Position numbers and translations under genes: made by a program | Notes under the pieces: model-generated | Databases searched by the model: none | Told to the model about the DNA's origin: nothing | What the model saw: only the letters and a program-made list of their open reading frames with translations | NCBI GenBank assembly: GCA_024226455.1 | Contig: JAAELR010000038.1 | Location: 1 to 64,000 of the forward strand | From: Paracoccaceae bacterium | GTDB lineage: Bacteria; Pseudomonadota; Alphaproteobacteria; Rhodobacterales; Rhodobacteraceae | DNA length: 64,000 bases | Reading direction: 5' to 3' | Shown: positions 17,201 through 25,012 of the stretch, piece after piece | Layout: the number at the start of each line of letters is the position of its first letter | Numbering within the stretch: position 1 is the stretch's first letter

Positions 17201-17650
17201 GCCAAGCCGTTTGACCGCTCCGCGCAGAACGCCTGCCAGCCCCGGCTTTTCATCGTCCAGCACCCGGCCCGTCAGCATCAGCGCCCAGGTCGAGGCGTTT
17301 ACCAGCGAAGACGACGCCTCGCCCAGGTGGCGGCCCCAGTCCGACGGCGCGATCTTGTCCTCGATCAGCGCGTCGATGGTGACGGCGTCCGGTACCCGCA
17401 GCATCGCCTCGGCCAGACACATCAGCGCCACGCCCTCGCGGGTGGAAAGCCCGTACTCGGCCAGGAAATGCTCCATCAGGCTGGGTTTGGCCTCGGCCCG
17501 GATGCGGCGCACAAGATCGGCAGCACTTGCCGAAATGCGTTGCCCGTCGGCATCCCTTAGCCCCGCCTGTGCCACCAGAAGGGCAAGTACCGCCGTCTGT
17601 GATGCGAATTTGCTGTCTTTGGTGAATTCCTGACAGGTGCCCGTGGTCAT
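14243..17650 (-). CDS. putA: Bifunctional proline dehydrogenase / glutamate-semialdehyde dehydrogenase
   Basis: A 1135-residue PutA that oxidises proline to glutamate in two steps, passing electrons to quinone and NAD+. The FAD proline dehydrogenase barrel covers about 60-490 (MVRLVKGAYWD, RIYAPVGAHRDLLAYLVRRLLENG are typical). The aldehyde dehydrogenase domain covers about 550-1010 with AETGGLNAM and the catalytic cysteine in AGQRCSALR. There is no N-terminal ribbon-helix-helix, so it is not self-regulating; the divergent Lrp-type gene fits as its regulator. Start at 17650 has GGAGGG upstream; the frame runs open to 17740 without homology. Confidence 0.95.
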   Translation of the reverse strand: MTTGTCQEFTKDSKFASQTAVLALLVAQAGLRDADGQRISASAADLVRRIRAEAKPSLMEHFLAEYGLSTREGVALMCLAEAMLRVPDAVTIDALIEDKIAPSDWGRHLGEASSSLVNASTWALMLTGRVLDDEKPGLAGVLRGAVKRLGEPVIRNAVGRAMKEMGRQFVLGETIAKALVRARGSEAQGYTYSYDMLGEAAMTAADAKRYEEAYCDAIAAIAGACGAGSVEDNPGISIKLSALHPRYEAAQEARVLAELVPVVLDLAQQARAGGMGLNIDAEEQDRLVLSLQVIEAVLSDPSLAGWDGFGVVVQAYGKRAGAVLDWLHDLAERLDRRIMVRLVKGAYWDTEMKHAQVEGLQDFTLFTSKTATDVSYIANARKLLDYSDRIYPQFATHNAHTVAAILDIAQGRRFEFQRLHGMGERLHDIVLKDASARCRIYAPVGAHRDLLAYLVRRLLENGANSSFVHQIVDETVRPEDIATDPFAALAGARPPAGLAAPAALYGAERVNSRGFDLTDAETLAQIDAARSGGLPDAAPLTVRPATGPTHAVVNPATGEVVAQVTEADADTAARAIEDARAWDAPVAERAAVLRRAADLYEENHGAVFAALAREAGKSLPDAVGELREAVDFLRYYAARAEAADPAPLGVFTAISPWNFPLAIFTGQIAAALATGNAVLAKPAEPTPVIAAIAVRLLHQAGVPPAALQLLPGQGGTVGRALTSDPRISGVVFTGSTATAQTIRRAMADALAPGAPLIAETGGLNAMIVDSTALPEQAVRDIVASAFQSAGQRCSALRCLYVQEDIAPEFLKMLKGAMDELTVGDPWNLSTDVGPVINRAAFDEINGYVEAAGAAAKVMHKLTPPAGGRFVPPTLISVTGMADLDREVFGPVLHVATFRGTDVGKVIAGVNASGFGLTFGLHTRIDARVQQVADGIQAGNMYVNRNQIGAIVGSQPFGGEGLSGTGPKAGGPNYLARFAAPAAAGAADPWRTACDIAALQRRIDAAEHSTPIRQIELPGPTGEANTLRLVARGPILCMGPGAGAVARQSDAVRALGGVPVAVDGALAPQALRTLRGFHGAIWWGGEARALAQALAARDGAILPLITDMPDPGHVAHERHLCIDTTAAGGNAALLAG

Positions 17651-17764
17651 AACGCCCTCCCATCTTGACGCCTGACGAATATCGTGAATGCTCTGGGCGA
17701 TGTGACCAAAAATGCCGGTATTCATGGTACAATTGCCCATAGAATTCGAAAACCAGAGGCGGAA

Positions 17765-18223
17765 ATGAAACTCGATACCACCGACAGGAAGATCCTAACA
17801 GAGTTGCAGGCGAACGCGCGGCTGCCGATGACCGAACTGGCAAAGCGCGTGGGCCTGTCGAAGACTCCGGTGTCGCTGCGGGTGCGGCAGATGGAAGAGG
17901 CCGGGCTGATCGTCGCCTACCGGGCGGTGCTGTCACCGCTGAAGCTGGGGCTGAGCCACGTTACATATGTGGAGGTGCGGCTTTCGGACACGCGGGAAAG
18001 CGCGCTGCGCAAGTTCAACGAGGCGGTGCGCCAGGTGCCAGAGATCGAGGAATGCTACATGATCGCCGGCGGTTTCGATTATCTTGTCAAGGTGCGGGCG
18101 CGCGACATTTCCGATTACCGGCGCATCATGGGCGACAAGATCTCGGCGCTGCCCTTCGTGCATTCGACGTCGAGCTACGTCGCCATGGAGGCGGTGGTGG
18201 AGAATTCTGAGATTGATCTGTGA
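17765..18223 (+). CDS. putR: Lrp/AsnC-family regulator, probably of putA
   Basis: 152 residues: an N-terminal helix-turn-helix (about 20-45; MTELAKRVGLSKTPVSLRVRQME) and a C-terminal RAM ligand-binding domain with GGFDYLVKV. It is divergent from putA across 114 bp, the arrangement of PutR/PutA in alphaproteobacteria, where PutR activates putA in the presence of proline. Start at 17765 is preceded by GAGGCGGAA. Confidence 0.88.
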   Translation: MKLDTTDRKILTELQANARLPMTELAKRVGLSKTPVSLRVRQMEEAGLIVAYRAVLSPLKLGLSHVTYVEVRLSDTRESALRKFNEAVRQVPEIEECYMIAGGFDYLVKVRARDISDYRRIMGDKISALPFVHSTSSYVAMEAVVENSEIDL

Positions 18224-18374
18224 CTGAACCGGGACCGAACTGCGACCTGGTGGCGCAAGTTGTCCGGGCCGGACCGGCGCGCAAAACCCCACGCCTGACG
18301 AAGCATCTTTGGGATGTTCGCGCGACAGACCGATGGCACCATTTGCTGCATATGCGAAATTTTCCCGGTTGCCT

Positions 18375-18388
18375 TTGACATTTGTCAA
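18375..18388 (+). promoter_or_regulatory. FNR/NnrR-type box before nirS
   Basis: TTGACATTTGTCAA, a perfect 5-bp dyad with 4-bp spacer, centred 68 bp before the nirS ATG. This is the form recognised by NO-responsive Dnr/NnrR and FNR proteins. It implies activation of nirS under low oxygen/NO. Confidence 0.85.
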
Positions 18389-18449
18389 GACGCGGCCCGG
18401 CGGACCGGCCCATTTTCCCGGTGCCTCACCAGCACAACGGAGAGTGATC

Positions 18450-20126
18450 ATGTCACTTGGAATCACCCAAACGAAAGTTCGCAGAACGCTCGGAATCGGT
18501 GTCGCCGTAATGTTGGGCAGTGTCGCTCTGCCCGCATTCGCCGACGAACCAACCCTGAGCGATGAAGCCTTTGAAACCTCGAAACAGATCTATTTTGAGC
18601 AATGCGCCGGTTGTCACGGCGTGCTGCGCAAAGGCGCCACCGGCAAGAGCCTGGAACCCTACTGGAAGAAGACCAAGCCGGATGGAACCGTACTTGAAGG
18701 CGGCACCCTGGCTCTGGGCCAGGAGCGTCTTGAAAAGCTCATCGCCTGGGGCACCGAAGGCGGTATGAACGACTTCTCGGAAATCATGACCGAGGACGAA
18801 ATTCGCGACATGGCGACCTACATCATGATGGAGGCCCCAAAACCGCCAGAGATGTCGCTGGCCATGATGAAAGAGACCCGCAAGGTCTATGTCGAGGAAG
18901 CCGACTATCCGACCGAGCCGCTGCACGGCCGGAACTGGGAAAACTTCTTTGTCGTCATCGAACGTGACGTCGGCAAGGTTGCCATCATCGACGGCGACAC
19001 CAAAGAGGTCCTGACCCATATCCCGACCGGATACGCGGTGCATGTGATCAAGGCGTCCGAGCACCACAACATCACCGAGCCGGAAACCCCGGGCCGGTTC
19101 TGGTACACCATGGGCCGCGACGGCAAGATGACCAAGATCGACCTCTGGCAGACGCCGGACAAGATGCTGGTTTCCGAAGTCAAGATTGCCTACGACGCCC
19201 GCGACGTGGCAGTGTCCGGCGACGGCAAATACGTCATCGGCGGGGGCTACTGGCCGCCTCATTTCGTGATCGCGGATGCCGTGACCATGGAACCGCTCAA
19301 GGTCGTCTCGACCCGCGGCGTCAACGTGGACGGGGAGTATGTGGAAGAGGCCCGCGTGGCCGCTATCTACACCACCCCGAACCAGCCCACCTGGCTGGTG
19401 TCGGTCAAGGAACTGGGCCAGATGTGGCAGGTCGACTATTCCGACCTGGACAACCTGCGTATCGACGTGATCGACAGCGCAAAGTTCCTGCATGACGGCT
19501 TCTTCGATCCGACCGGGCGGTACTTCCAGATCGCCGCGAACGCGTCGAACAAGATGGTCGTGGTCGACACCGACGAGCGCAAGCTCGAAGCGATGATCGA
19601 CACCGTGTCCAAGCCGCACCCGGGCCCGGGCGCCAACTGGAATGACCCGAAATGCGGCCCCGTGGCCGGATCGACTCACCTCGGTACCGGTGCTGTGACC
19701 GTTTGGGGCAACGACCCCGAAGGCCATCCCGACAACGCCTGGGAAATCTGCTATGTGACCGAAACCGACGGACCTGGCCTGTTCATCCGCACGCACCCGA
19801 ATTCGGACTACGTGTGGGCTGACCAGACCAAGCACCCCGATCCGGAGGTGCGCCAGGCGGTTCAGGTGATCTCGAAAGAAACCGGTGAGATCGTCAAGAC
19901 GATCACCATCACCGAACAGGACGGCCACGCGGCGGTTCACTTCGAGTTCAACGCAGATGGCAGCGAAGTGTGGGTCTCGAACTGGAACCTGGGCGACTCG
20001 AAAGAGCCGAACGGCGAGATCGTGATCTTCGACGCCAAGACGCTTGAAGAGATCGGCCGCATCAAAGGGCTCTACGCCCCGACCGGCAAGTTCAACGTCC
20101 ACAACAGATCGAACCACGTCACCTGA
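18450..20126 (+). CDS. nirS: Cytochrome cd1 nitrite reductase
   Basis: Periplasmic enzyme that reduces nitrite to nitric oxide. 558 residues: Sec signal peptide to about residue 31 (LPAFA-DE), a cytochrome c domain with heme motif C52-A-G-C55-H56, and the eight-bladed d1-heme propeller (RDVAVSGDGKYV, HHNITEPETPGRFWYTMGRDGKM). Length and domain order are normal. It stands alone behind an NnrR-type box and ends in a strong terminator, so it is its own unit separate from the heme d1 genes 2.7 kb downstream. Its electron donor could be the cupredoxin or cytochromes nearby. Confidence 0.98.
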   Translation: MSLGITQTKVRRTLGIGVAVMLGSVALPAFADEPTLSDEAFETSKQIYFEQCAGCHGVLRKGATGKSLEPYWKKTKPDGTVLEGGTLALGQERLEKLIAWGTEGGMNDFSEIMTEDEIRDMATYIMMEAPKPPEMSLAMMKETRKVYVEEADYPTEPLHGRNWENFFVVIERDVGKVAIIDGDTKEVLTHIPTGYAVHVIKASEHHNITEPETPGRFWYTMGRDGKMTKIDLWQTPDKMLVSEVKIAYDARDVAVSGDGKYVIGGGYWPPHFVIADAVTMEPLKVVSTRGVNVDGEYVEEARVAAIYTTPNQPTWLVSVKELGQMWQVDYSDLDNLRIDVIDSAKFLHDGFFDPTGRYFQIAANASNKMVVVDTDERKLEAMIDTVSKPHPGPGANWNDPKCGPVAGSTHLGTGAVTVWGNDPEGHPDNAWEICYVTETDGPGLFIRTHPNSDYVWADQTKHPDPEVRQAVQVISKETGEIVKTITITEQDGHAAVHFEFNADGSEVWVSNWNLGDSKEPNGEIVIFDAKTLEEIGRIKGLYAPTGKFNVHNRSNHVT

Positions 20127-20148
20127 CGCGGTCCGACATACCACCCCT

Positions 20149-20178
20149 GGGGGCGGGCCGCGCGCCCGCCCCCTTTTT
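20149..20178 (+). terminator. Rho-independent terminator of nirS
   Basis: Perfect 10-bp stem GGGGGCGGGC/GCCCGCCCCC with a 5-nt loop followed by five T residues, 22 bases after the nirS stop. A textbook intrinsic terminator. Confidence 0.92.
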
Positions 20179-20316
20179 CATCGGCGGAACCTGGATTGCA
20201 CCCATTGAGCGGGACCGACACGGGCCCGCCCGTTACCAGATGCGACATGCGACCCGGCACGAGGCGGCACGCGCAGCGACGCCGCCGGCGCGAATATCAA
20301 AGAACGGAGCCTGGAG

Positions 20317-22113
20317 ATGACCGACAGCAGCGGTCCCGAACCGAAAAAGCCAATCTGGCGGCGCTATTTCCTGTGGGGCATGCCGATGGCCGGCGTTGCC
20401 GGCGTATTCGCAGCCGGCGTCATCCTTTGGGGCGGATTCAACACCGCCATGGACGCCACCAACACGCTGGATTTCTGCGTCACGTGCCATGAGATGGAGG
20501 ATTATGTCTATGACGAGTACAAGGGCACGGTCCACGACGTGAACCGGTCCGGTGTGGGCGCGGTCTGTTCAGACTGTCACGTGCCCAAGGAATGGACCCA
20601 AAAGCTGATCCGCAAGATCTATGCCACCAAGGAACTTTGGGGCAAACTGACCGGCACCATCTCTACGCCCGAGCGCTTCGACGCCAAACGGCTGGAACTG
20701 GCCATGCATGAATGGGAGCGGATGAAGGCCAACGATTCGCTCGAATGCCGCAACTGCCACGATTTCGCGTCGATGATACCCGAGTTTCAGCGCCCGCGCG
20801 CGCGTCGACAGCACATGAACGCTATGGAAGCAGGCCAGACCTGCATCGACTGCCACAAGGGTATCGCTCACCATGACGTGCGCGACCGGGCTGACGAGGA
20901 ATACCTGGCCGAACTGGAAGCCCCGAACCCAGCCTTCGTGCGTGAAATCCCCGAAGCCTATATGGCCAGCCTGGCCAAGATCGAGACCCTTGAGGCCGAA
21001 GAGGCCGCCGCCAGGAAGGCTGTTCTAGAGGCCGAAAAGGCACGCCTTGCTGCTGCCATCGAGGCAGCTCGCGCCGATGAGCGTGCCCTGGTCGAGGCCG
21101 AAATGGCGGGTGCGGCGGCCGAGGTCGCAGAAGGCGGCAACGTAGCGCCCAATGTCGATTGGACCGCGATCGCGAGCAGCGATCTTACGCTGTTCTACCC
21201 CGGACAGGCGTCCTTCGAGTGGGTGCAGAACGGCAAGCAGCATGGCGGCGCGCGCCCGCTGACCAAGGGTGGCGATCTTTGCACCACCTGCCACGCCAAG
21301 GAACTGGAGATGATCGGCAACAAGATCGTCAGCGCCAATGACGAGGGCGGGCTGGAACCGACGCCGATCCCCGGCAAGCGCGGCACGATCGCGGCCACGC
21401 TGCAGGCGGCCCATGACGGCGAGTATGCCTATTTCCGCCTGCAATGGCCCGACGCCGGCCACAGCCCCGCCCCCTTTGTCGAGGGCGGCAAGATGGACCC
21501 CGACAACCAGGTCAAGGTTGCCATGATGGTCGCGGGAACGGGTATCGAGATGAGCCAGCAGGTCGGCTGCTGGGCGACCTGCCACGCCGACAACAGCTAT
21601 ATGCCCTTCGATCCAGGCGCCGAGGCCATCGAGGCGAACGCCGATGCGGTCGCGGCACTGCAGGCCGAGGGCACCATCACCAAGTACCTCAGCGAAAGCC
21701 GCACCAAGATTGAGGTCAAGGGCCGGCGCGGCAAGGCGCAAGGCGGGTGGGACCAGCTGCGTGATGCTGCCGAGATCGAGCAGTTCCTGGCCGACGGCAC
21801 CTATATGGATCTGCTGCGGGTCTATGCCGACGGGTCGTACTCGAACGGTTATCTGCTGGATCGCCGCATCGAGAACGACGGCGAGATGCAGGCCGAGGCA
21901 AGCCTCGGGGTGGACGGCACCTGGACGGTGGTGTTCTCGCGGCCGCTGGTTTCGGGGGCACCGGGCGACGTGGCGCTGGAAGCGGGCCAGATCTATACTG
22001 TTGGTTTCGCGATCCATGACGATTATGCCGCCGCGCGGTTCCACCACGTGACGCTGGACACCAGCCTGGCTTTGGACAACGCTGACGCCGTCATCAATGT
22101 TGTGGGTCAATAA
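20317..22113 (+). CDS. NapC/NirT-type multiheme cytochrome fused to an EB_dh-like heme-binding domain
   Basis: 598 residues in three parts. The first 200 are a NapC/NirT quinol dehydrogenase: membrane anchor at about 18-40 and four heme motifs, C54VTCH, C84SDCH, C144RNCH and C176IDCH. Then comes an Ala/Glu-rich probable coiled coil (about 215-265). The last 300 residues contain C322TTCH and the unusual C418WATCH (CX3CH) and resemble the heme-binding domain of the ethylbenzene dehydrogenase/cytochrome c-552 type. Classic NirT is only about 200 residues. It lies between nirS and a cupredoxin gene, suggesting electron flow from quinol across the membrane towards NirS. It has its own AAAGAACGGAG ribosome site and no evident NnrR box. 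Confidence 0.85.
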   Translation: MTDSSGPEPKKPIWRRYFLWGMPMAGVAGVFAAGVILWGGFNTAMDATNTLDFCVTCHEMEDYVYDEYKGTVHDVNRSGVGAVCSDCHVPKEWTQKLIRKIYATKELWGKLTGTISTPERFDAKRLELAMHEWERMKANDSLECRNCHDFASMIPEFQRPRARRQHMNAMEAGQTCIDCHKGIAHHDVRDRADEEYLAELEAPNPAFVREIPEAYMASLAKIETLEAEEAAARKAVLEAEKARLAAAIEAARADERALVEAEMAGAAAEVAEGGNVAPNVDWTAIASSDLTLFYPGQASFEWVQNGKQHGGARPLTKGGDLCTTCHAKELEMIGNKIVSANDEGGLEPTPIPGKRGTIAATLQAAHDGEYAYFRLQWPDAGHSPAPFVEGGKMDPDNQVKVAMMVAGTGIEMSQQVGCWATCHADNSYMPFDPGAEAIEANADAVAALQAEGTITKYLSESRTKIEVKGRRGKAQGGWDQLRDAAEIEQFLADGTYMDLLRVYADGSYSNGYLLDRRIENDGEMQAEASLGVDGTWTVVFSRPLVSGAPGDVALEAGQIYTVGFAIHDDYAAARFHHVTLDTSLALDNADAVINVVGQ

Positions 22114-22178
22114 AGCCCACGCCCGCGGTCGGAGCATCCCGGCCGCGGGCATTCAGGCAACCAGGAAAGGGAAGGCCC

Positions 22179-22595
22179 ATGCAGCCGTTTCTTTGCGCAG
22201 CCCTGCTTTCATCCGCCGCGGCACTCGTCGCGGCGTTTCCCGTTGCAGCCAGGGGGCTGGACGAGGCAGCGATCTGCGCCAGGGCCGAGCAGCGCTATGT
22301 CGAGCTTTATGGCCATGCCTCCGCCGACGCAGAGGGCGCCAAGGTCGTCTTGATGTACAAGTACCGGTTCTGCCCCGCCGAGATCACCGTGCCGGTCGGC
22401 ACCACCGTGCGCTGGGTCAATGTCGACAAGCGCACCAGCCACAGCGTGATCATCCCCGGCAAACCCGAAAGCGACCGCGCCTTCCCCGAGGAGATCATCG
22501 AGTTCACCTTCCTGACCGCCGGCGATCAGGACTATCTCTGCGGCCCCCACTGGGAGACCGAAAAAATGATCGGCATGGTCAGGGTCGAACCCTGA
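22179..22595 (+). CDS. Periplasmic cupredoxin (plastocyanin/pseudoazurin-like)
   Basis: 138 residues with a signal peptide (to about residue 25) and one type I copper domain. Likely ligands are H88 (RTSHSV), C121, H124 and M130 in the YLCGPHWETEKM segment. The H-to-M spacing is one longer than in pseudoazurin, so exact subtype is open. The N-terminal insertion with two extra cysteines (about 33 and 65) is unusual. It follows the multiheme gene by 65 bases and could carry electrons to NirS or NosZ. Confidence 0.8.
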   Translation: MQPFLCAALLSSAAALVAAFPVAARGLDEAAICARAEQRYVELYGHASADAEGAKVVLMYKYRFCPAEITVPVGTTVRWVNVDKRTSHSVIIPGKPESDRAFPEEIIEFTFLTAGDQDYLCGPHWETEKMIGMVRVEP

Positions 22596-22646
22596 CGGCC
22601 CCTGACGTCCCCGTGGCGATCCGCGCTGCACAAAGCCGCGGCAGGC

Positions 22647-22660
22647 TTAACGAAAGTCAA
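22647..22660 (+). promoter_or_regulatory. FNR/NnrR-type box before the nirE operon
   Basis: TTAACGAAAGTCAA, an NnrR-type dyad with one half-site variant (TTAAC), centred about 150 bp before nirE. It is the only such site in the gap and probably drives nirE to the chelatase gene. Confidence 0.7.
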
Positions 22661-22804
22661 GGAAAACCCGCCACATCTGAGCCACCATGTTTTTGAACAC
22701 GGACCGCGCCTCACCCGCCGGCAATGTCGCAGTCGGGCGCCAGCAGCGGCTGGCGTTTAGGGGAAGGTTCGGCCCGAGCCAGCCAAGGGGCGAGCTAGAC
22801 AGAG

Positions 22805-23566
22805 ATGACCGGTAAAGTATTCCTAATCGGGGCAGGCCCCGGCGATCCGGAGCTATTGACACTGAAGGCAGCGCGGCTGCTGGGAGAGGCAACTTGCGTG
22901 GTCTATGACCGGCTGGTCTCTGCCGAGATCGTCGCCATGGCGGCAAGTGACGCCCGAATGATCTTCGTGGGCAAGATGCCCAAGTGCCACCCCGTCACTC
23001 AGGACCGCATCAACGAGATACTGGCCGAACAGGCCGCCGCCGGTCACCGGGTGGTACGGCTGAAGGGCGGCGACCCGCTGATCTTCGGGCGCGGCTCGGA
23101 AGAGGCGGCCTATCTGGCGATGCGCGGCATTGAGGTCGAATACGTCCCCGGCATCACCTCGGCCCAGGGCGCCGCGTCGGTTTCGGGCGTGCCGCTGACC
23201 CATCGCGGGCTGGCGACGGCGGTGCAGTATGTCACCGGTCACCGGCAATCCGACAAGGTGCTGGATCTGGACTGGAAACGCCTCGCCGACCCGGACACCA
23301 CGCTGGTCGTCTATATGGGCGTCGCCAATATCGGCCAGATCGCCATGGGTCTGATGACCGAAGGCCTGCAGGGCTCGACCCCTGTGATGGCAATCTCGCG
23401 TGCCACCACGCCGCAAGAACGTCGCATGGTTTCCACCCTAGCCGGTATCGCCGCCGACACGCGCGATGCGGGTCTGGAACCGCCGACGCTGTTCGTCATC
23501 GGCCGGGTTGTTTCGCTTTATCCCGCGCAAGCCGCCGAGATGCAGGAGGTGGCGGCAAATGGCTAG
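22805..23566 (+). CDS. nirE: Uroporphyrinogen-III C-methyltransferase for heme d1
   Basis: Adds two methyl groups to uroporphyrinogen III to give precorrin-2, the entry to siroheme and heme d1. 253 residues. SAM-binding landmarks VFLIGAGPGDPELLTLKA, VRLKGGDPLIFGRG and YVPGITSA are all present. It is the single-domain form without the CysG dehydrogenase/chelatase half, so those steps need other proteins; a CbiX-type chelatase ends this cluster. Overlaps nirC by 8 bases. Confidence 0.95.
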   Translation: MTGKVFLIGAGPGDPELLTLKAARLLGEATCVVYDRLVSAEIVAMAASDARMIFVGKMPKCHPVTQDRINEILAEQAAAGHRVVRLKGGDPLIFGRGSEEAAYLAMRGIEVEYVPGITSAQGAASVSGVPLTHRGLATAVQYVTGHRQSDKVLDLDWKRLADPDTTLVVYMGVANIGQIAMGLMTEGLQGSTPVMAISRATTPQERRMVSTLAGIAADTRDAGLEPPTLFVIGRVVSLYPAQAAEMQEVAANG

Positions 23567-23864
23567 GTGGGGGCTGCTGGCGTTGGTACTGGCGACGCCG
23601 ACCCTGGCCGAAGAGACGCCCGACGCGACTGCGCTGGAACGGCTGGTGGTGCAGGATTGCGGCTCTTGCCACGGGCTGACGCTGAAGGGTGGGCTGGGGC
23701 CGGATATCCGCCCCGAAACGCTAGAGTTCTATGACCCCGAACTGCTGCTGGAGGTAATCCTCGACGGCATCCCCGACACGCCGATGCCGCCATGGCGCCC
23801 GCTGCTGACCGAGGCCGAAGCCGCCTGGATCGTGGATTTCCTGCTCACCGGAGAAGCGAGATGA
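23559..23864 (+). CDS. nirC: Small c-type cytochrome (cytochrome c55X)
   Basis: 101 residues with a Sec signal peptide (cleavage near TLA-EE, residue 17) and one heme motif, C34GSCH38. The methionine ligand is probably in TPMPPW. In other denitrifiers NirC donates electrons to NirS or takes part in final heme d1 maturation. Its ATG lies inside the end of nirE and its stop overlaps the nirF start, so it is translationally coupled on both sides. Confidence 0.9.
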   Translation: MARWGLLALVLATPTLAEETPDATALERLVVQDCGSCHGLTLKGGLGPDIRPETLEFYDPELLLEVILDGIPDTPMPPWRPLLTEAEAAWIVDFLLTGEAR

Positions 23865-25009
23865 AGCTTTTCACCTGTGCCTTCGTTCTGGCCCTGGCTT
23901 GTACCACCCCTGCCCTGCCCGAGACCGTGGCGACGGGCGATCTGGGGCTGGTCATCGAACGTGCCAAAGGGTCCGTCATTCTGGTCGACCAGTCCGAGCG
24001 CGCGGCACTGGCCCGGATCGAGGGGCTGGGCGATCTTAGCCATGCCTCGCTTGTCTACAGCGCCGACGAACGCTTTGCTTTCGTCTTTGGCCGCGACGGC
24101 GGGCTGACCAAGGTGGATATCGTCGAGCGCCGCATCGCCAGGCGCGTGGTGCAGGCGGGCAACTCTATCGGCGGGGCAATCTCGGATGACGGGACACTGG
24201 TCGCCGTGTCGAACTATGAGCCCGGCGGCGTGCGCATCTTCGACGCGGACACGCTGGAACTGGTGGCTGACATTCCCACCGGTTCGAAGACCATTGGGCT
24301 GGTCGACGCGCCCGGCCGCAAGTTCGTCTTCACCATGTGGGACACCGCAGAGACCTGGATCGCCGACATGTCCTCTGGTCAGGCACAGATCACCAGGATC
24401 GAGGATATGGGCGACCGGCCCTACGACGCGCTGATCACCGCCAACGGGCGCACCTATATCACCGGGCTATTTGGCGAGGACGGGCTGACGGCGCTTGATC
24501 TGTGGGACGAAAACCCGCAACCAATCCGGGTGCTGCCCAATTACGGCCGCGGGCAAGAGGAAATGCCGGTCTACAAGATGCCGCATCTGGAAGGCTGGGC
24601 CCATACCGGGGCCGAGTTCGTGCTGCCCGCCGTGGGCCATCACGAAGTTCTCTGGATTGACGCGAACACGCTGCAGGAGACCGGGCGCACGCAGACCCAC
24701 GGCCAGCCGGTCTTTGCCATGGCCCGGCCGGATGGGCGCCATGTCTGGGTGAATTTCGCGCATCCCCTGAACGACACAATCCAGGTGATCGACACTGTCA
24801 GCAAAGAGATCATCCACGAATTCAGGCCGGGCCCAGCGGTGCTGCACATGGAGTTCACCCCGCGCGGCCATGAGGTCTGGATGAGCGTCCGCGATGCCGG
24901 AAAGGTCATGATCTATGACACGCGAACATTCGAAAAGCTGGGCGAGATCGAGGCCGACAGCCCGTCGGGCATCTTTTTCACCGCGCGTGCGCACCGAACG
25001 GGGCTTTAG
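23861..25009 (+). CDS. nirF: Heme d1 biosynthesis propeller protein
   Basis: 382 residues resembling the d1-heme propeller of NirS without a cytochrome c domain. It acts in the periplasm in late heme d1 assembly, converting the side chains of didecarboxysiroheme. The N-terminal hydrophobic stretch with LALAC (C14) may be a lipobox, as NirF is a lipoprotein in Pseudomonas; Sec cleavage at about residue 20 is the alternative. Blades are seen in IGGAISDDGTLVAVSNYEP and HMEFTPRGHEVWMSVRD. Confidence 0.93.
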   Translation: MKLFTCAFVLALACTTPALPETVATGDLGLVIERAKGSVILVDQSERAALARIEGLGDLSHASLVYSADERFAFVFGRDGGLTKVDIVERRIARRVVQAGNSIGGAISDDGTLVAVSNYEPGGVRIFDADTLELVADIPTGSKTIGLVDAPGRKFVFTMWDTAETWIADMSSGQAQITRIEDMGDRPYDALITANGRTYITGLFGEDGLTALDLWDENPQPIRVLPNYGRGQEEMPVYKMPHLEGWAHTGAEFVLPAVGHHEVLWIDANTLQETGRTQTHGQPVFAMARPDGRHVWVNFAHPLNDTIQVIDTVSKEIIHEFRPGPAVLHMEFTPRGHEVWMSVRDAGKVMIYDTRTFEKLGEIEADSPSGIFFTARAHRTGL

Positions 25010-25012
25010 GAC

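Noticed and set aside
14630-17560. A 976-codon open frame on the plus strand, antisense to putA
   Set aside because: It mirrors putA codons; the translation is rich in R, G, H and A with no family motif. putA on the other strand is a complete, well-conserved enzyme. Such long antisense frames are common in high-GC DNA.
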